Shown here piece after piece: positions 61,921 through 64,000 of a DNA stretch of 64,000 nt; the first letter of the stretch is position 1; the number at the start of each line of letters is the position of its first letter. Both the position numbers and the translations under genes were made by a program. The notes under the pieces are model-generated. The model made no database searches. It was given only the letters and a program-made list of their open reading frames with translations, and was not told the origin of the DNA. The stretch comes from Micromonospora sp. CB01531 (GTDB lineage: Bacteria; Actinomycetota; Actinomycetes; Mycobacteriales; Micromonosporaceae), in assembly GCF_001905095.1 (NCBI RefSeq), contig NZ_LWLS01000083.1, positions 230,570-294,569 on the forward strand, given 5' to 3'.

Positions 61921-62985
61921 ATGGTCGTACGGTTGCTGTACCTGGGGATGATCCGCTTGTTCAACGGTTTGGGCTTGCTGATCCGCAGCGACAAGGCCTT
62001 GCTGGTCGAGGTCCTCGCGCTGCGGCACGAGGTAGCGGTCCTACGCCGCCACGTTCACGGCCGGCCGCGGCTGTCCTGGCCGGACCGGGCGGTCCTATCG
62101 GCCCTGGCCCACCTGCTGCCCCGCCCGATACGGGCACACCGGATCGTCACACCGGCGACGTTGCTGGGCTGGCACCAGCGGCTGGTAAGACGCCGCTGGA
62201 CCTACCCGAACAAGCCAGGCCGGCCACCGGTCAGCGACGAGATCCGGGACCTGGTGCTACGGCTGGCCCGCGAGAACCCGCGATGGGGACACCGCAGGAT
62301 TCAGGGCGAACTACAACGGCTGGGCCACCGCATCGGGGCCGGCACGATCCGACGCATCCTGGCCCACCGACGGTTCAGCCCGCCGGCGCGGCAGCGGGAC
62401 ACCAGCTGGCGGATCTTCCTACGCAATCAGGCAGCTGGCCTGTTGGCCGTCGACTTCTTCCACGTCGACACGATCATGCTGCGACGCCTGTACCTGCTGG
62501 TGGTCATGGAGGTAGCCACGCGACCGGTCCACCTGCTTGGCATCACCGCGCACCCCACCGGGCAGTGGGTGGTCCAGCAGGCTCGCAACCTCACCATGGA
62601 CCTAGGCGAGCACGCCGACCGGTTCCGGTTTCTGATCCGCGACCGCGACGGCAAGTACCCCGCCGCCTTCGATCACGTCTTCGCCGCCGAACGCATCACC
62701 GTGGTCAAGACCCCTCCCCGCACCCCGCGAGCGAACTGCTTCATCGAACGCTGGGGCCGCAGCCTCCGCGGCGAATGCACCGACCACGTGTTGATCTACA
62801 ACGAGCGCCACGCGCTGACCGTGATCGGCGAGTATGTCGACCACTTCAACAACCACCGACCACACCAAGCACGACAGCAGCGGCCACCCAACCATGACCC
62901 GGCCGTAGTCATCCCAATGGACAAGCCCGTACGACGCCGGCGACGACTCAACGGGGTGATCAACGAGTACCACCGGGCAGCCTGA
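61921..62985 (+). CDS. Transposase with integrase core (rve) domain
   Basis: 354 residues: HTH part (ALRHEVAVLRRHV, NPRWGHRRIQGELQRLGHRI) and DDE core with Asp in GLLAVDFFHVDT, Asp in RFLIRDRDGKYP, Glu in NCFIERWGRSLRGE. Common actinobacterial transposase related to IS3/IS481 integrases. Intact. Confidence 0.92.
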   Translation: MVVRLLYLGMIRLFNGLGLLIRSDKALLVEVLALRHEVAVLRRHVHGRPRLSWPDRAVLSALAHLLPRPIRAHRIVTPATLLGWHQRLVRRRWTYPNKPGRPPVSDEIRDLVLRLARENPRWGHRRIQGELQRLGHRIGAGTIRRILAHRRFSPPARQRDTSWRIFLRNQAAGLLAVDFFHVDTIMLRRLYLLVVMEVATRPVHLLGITAHPTGQWVVQQARNLTMDLGEHADRFRFLIRDRDGKYPAAFDHVFAAERITVVKTPPRTPRANCFIERWGRSLRGECTDHVLIYNERHALTVIGEYVDHFNNHRPHQARQQRPPNHDPAVVIPMDKPVRRRRRLNGVINEYHRAA

Positions 62986-63015
62986 CACGATCTTCAGAAC
63001 ACCAGGTCACGGCCG

Positions 63016-63267
63016 TTGAATGAGTTCTGGCACGCTACACGCAGCCTCCGCGAGGAATGCACCGACCACCTGTTGATCTACAACGAGCGGCACGCGCAGG
63101 CCGTAGTCGACCAGTACGTCGACCACTTCAACAACCACCGACCACACCAAGGACGGCAACAGGGACCGCCCAACCACGACCCGGCCGTCATCATCCCGAT
63201 GTACAAGCCCGTACGACGCCGACGACGACTCAACGGGGTGATCAACGAGTACCACCGGGCAGCTTGA
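63016..63267 (+). pseudogene. Duplicated C-terminal end of the rve transposase
   Basis: 83 codons repeating the last part of the preceding transposase (SLREECTDHLLIYNERHAQ to INEYHRAA), about 90% alike. Lacks the catalytic core. Confidence 0.88.
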
Positions 63268-63320
63268 CGCGATCTTCAAACACCAGGTCACGGCCGTCGA
63301 ACGAGTTTTGGCACGGTACA

Positions 63321-63670
63321 GGGTGCGTCCCGCCGGCCGGGCCGTCCGACGCGGACCCCACCGCGGTGACGATGGTGTCCTGCCCGAATGCTGGCTGCTC
63401 GTGCAGTGGCCTCCCGGCTAGGACGAGCCCAGCGACTACTGGCTGTCCGACCTACCCGCCGACACATCTTTGACTGAACTGGTCCGCCTGGCCAAGAGCC
63501 GCTGGCGCGTCGAGCACGACTACCGCGAACTCAAAACCGCCCTCGGACTCGACCACTTCGAAGGCCGCTCCTGGATCGGCCGGCACCGCCACGTCACCCT
63601 CACCGCGGCCGCCCAACTGTTCCTCACCCAACTACGGACGGCACACCCAAAAGCAACGGGGCAGACCTGA
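63321..63670 (+). pseudogene. IS701-family transposase, C-terminal remnant
   Basis: Plus strand: WLLVQWPPG, a stop at 63420, then DYWLSDLPADTSLTELVRLAKSRWRVEHDYRELK and FEGRSWIGRHRHVTL up to 63670. N-terminal two thirds missing and an in-frame stop present. Confidence 0.83.
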
Positions 63671-63813
63671 GCCTGTACGCGGTCCTGCGGCAATTGCAGT
63701 ACTTGCTCGCGACCTGGCTCGGGTTCTGCCCCCCTCTGCCGCCAACTCGTCCCAACCTACTAACAAAGCACTACTAGTGTGCCGAGTCGTTAATTCATTG
63801 ATAGATTGTCGGT

Positions 63814-64000
63814 ATGGGTGATGGCCGTGGTCCGAAGCTGGCGCCGCTGGCGTTGACCGCCGAGGAGCGGGAGGCGTTGCAAGGGCTGGCGCGGCGGCCG
63901 AAGACGGCGCAGGCGTTGGCGGTGCGGGCGCGGATCGTGCTGGCTTGCGCGGAAGGGCTGTCCAATTGCGAGGTGTCTCGCCGGCTTGGGGTGTCGCTGC
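63814..64000 (+). CDS. IS630-family transposase, N-terminus (runs off the window)
   Basis: From ATG 63814: LTAEEREALQGLARRPKTAQALAVRARIVLACAEGLSNCEVSRRLGVS, the HTH of IS630-type transposases. The element's left end is near 63774-63780 (TAGTGTGCCGAGTCG), after the TA target. The gene continues beyond the window. Confidence 0.87.
   Translation, partial: MGDGRGPKLAPLALTAEEREALQGLARRPKTAQALAVRARIVLACAEGLSNCEVSRRLGVSL

Larger units (their letters stand above)
61851..63320 (+). mobile_element. Insertion sequence of the rve-integrase type with duplicated 3' end
   Basis: Left terminus TGTACCGTGCCATAACTCGT (61851) matches the inverted right terminus at 63301-63320 (ACGAGTTTTGGCACGGTACA). A similar right end occurs internally at 63021-63039, followed by a second copy of the last ~240 bases. 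So one copy plus a duplicated tail, or two copies fused by deletion. Confidence 0.78.

Overview
The window looks like an actinomycete chromosome, most probably Micromonospora or a close relative in the Micromonosporaceae. It is strongly GC-rich, many genes start with GTG, and it carries Streptomyces/Micromonospora-type families: the cyclophilin, rhomboid protease and small coiled membrane protein cluster, a SARP/AfsR regulator, a CorA, a FhuF-type Fe-S reductase and a lectin-bearing SGNH hydrolase. The species assignment is inference; I ran no search.

1-27.4 kb is ordinary core genome: a PLP aminotransferase, CorA, cyclophilin and rhomboid protease, a thiolase, an OmpR-type two-component pair with a lipoprotein, a secreted lipase-like protein, a family 2 glycosyltransferase, a split transketolase divergent from a SoxR-type regulator around one palindrome, quinone oxidoreductase, tRNA-Ser(UGA), a methyltransferase and GT-C-like membrane protein, FhuF-like protein under an iron box, a peptide deformylase fused to a helix-turn-helix domain, a flavohaemoglobin-like protein, a CPBP protease and an EcsC-like protein with a basic repeat tail. 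It ends in tRNA-Ser(GCU) and tRNA-Arg(ACG).

27.5-61.65 kb is an integrated element. A 50-bp identical direct repeat, the 3' end of tRNA-Arg(ACG) plus a few bases, lies at 27495-27544 and again at 61601-61650. A tyrosine integrase sits just inside the tRNA end and a second, related integrase follows 1.7 kb later. I see no replication or conjugation genes, so this is a genomic island, possibly built from two elements. Its cargo includes: a frameshifted SARP regulator; an 8.6-kb RHS/YD-repeat polymorphic toxin with a PD-(D/E)XK-like tip, followed by a HEAT-like candidate immunity gene; a second, orphan nuclease tip with a SUKH immunity gene; cell-wall genes (PASTA protein, PGRP-type amidase); and a ubiquitin-like operon (multiubiquitin-type protein, E2-like protein, JAB-E1 fusion) divergent from an XRE regulator and an ImmA/IrrE protease, with three palindromes in the shared promoter region.

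The centre (44.6-53.1 kb) is a mosaic of mobile DNA: an IS5-type remnant, a group II intron remnant (maturase tail, domains V and VI) interrupted by an intact IS256-family element with an 8-bp target duplication, a beheaded MFS gene, an IS6-family element, an S8 protease fragment and an IS1380-family element.

To the right of the second att copy (61.65-64 kb) are more insertion sequences (an rve-type element with a duplicated 3' end, an IS701 remnant, the start of an IS630 element). The bases just beyond that att copy resemble those just inside the first one, which hints at a tandem neighbouring element. The system most worth following is the ubiquitin-like operon; its E2-like protein has no cysteine at all. 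The RHS toxin with its immunity gene comes second.
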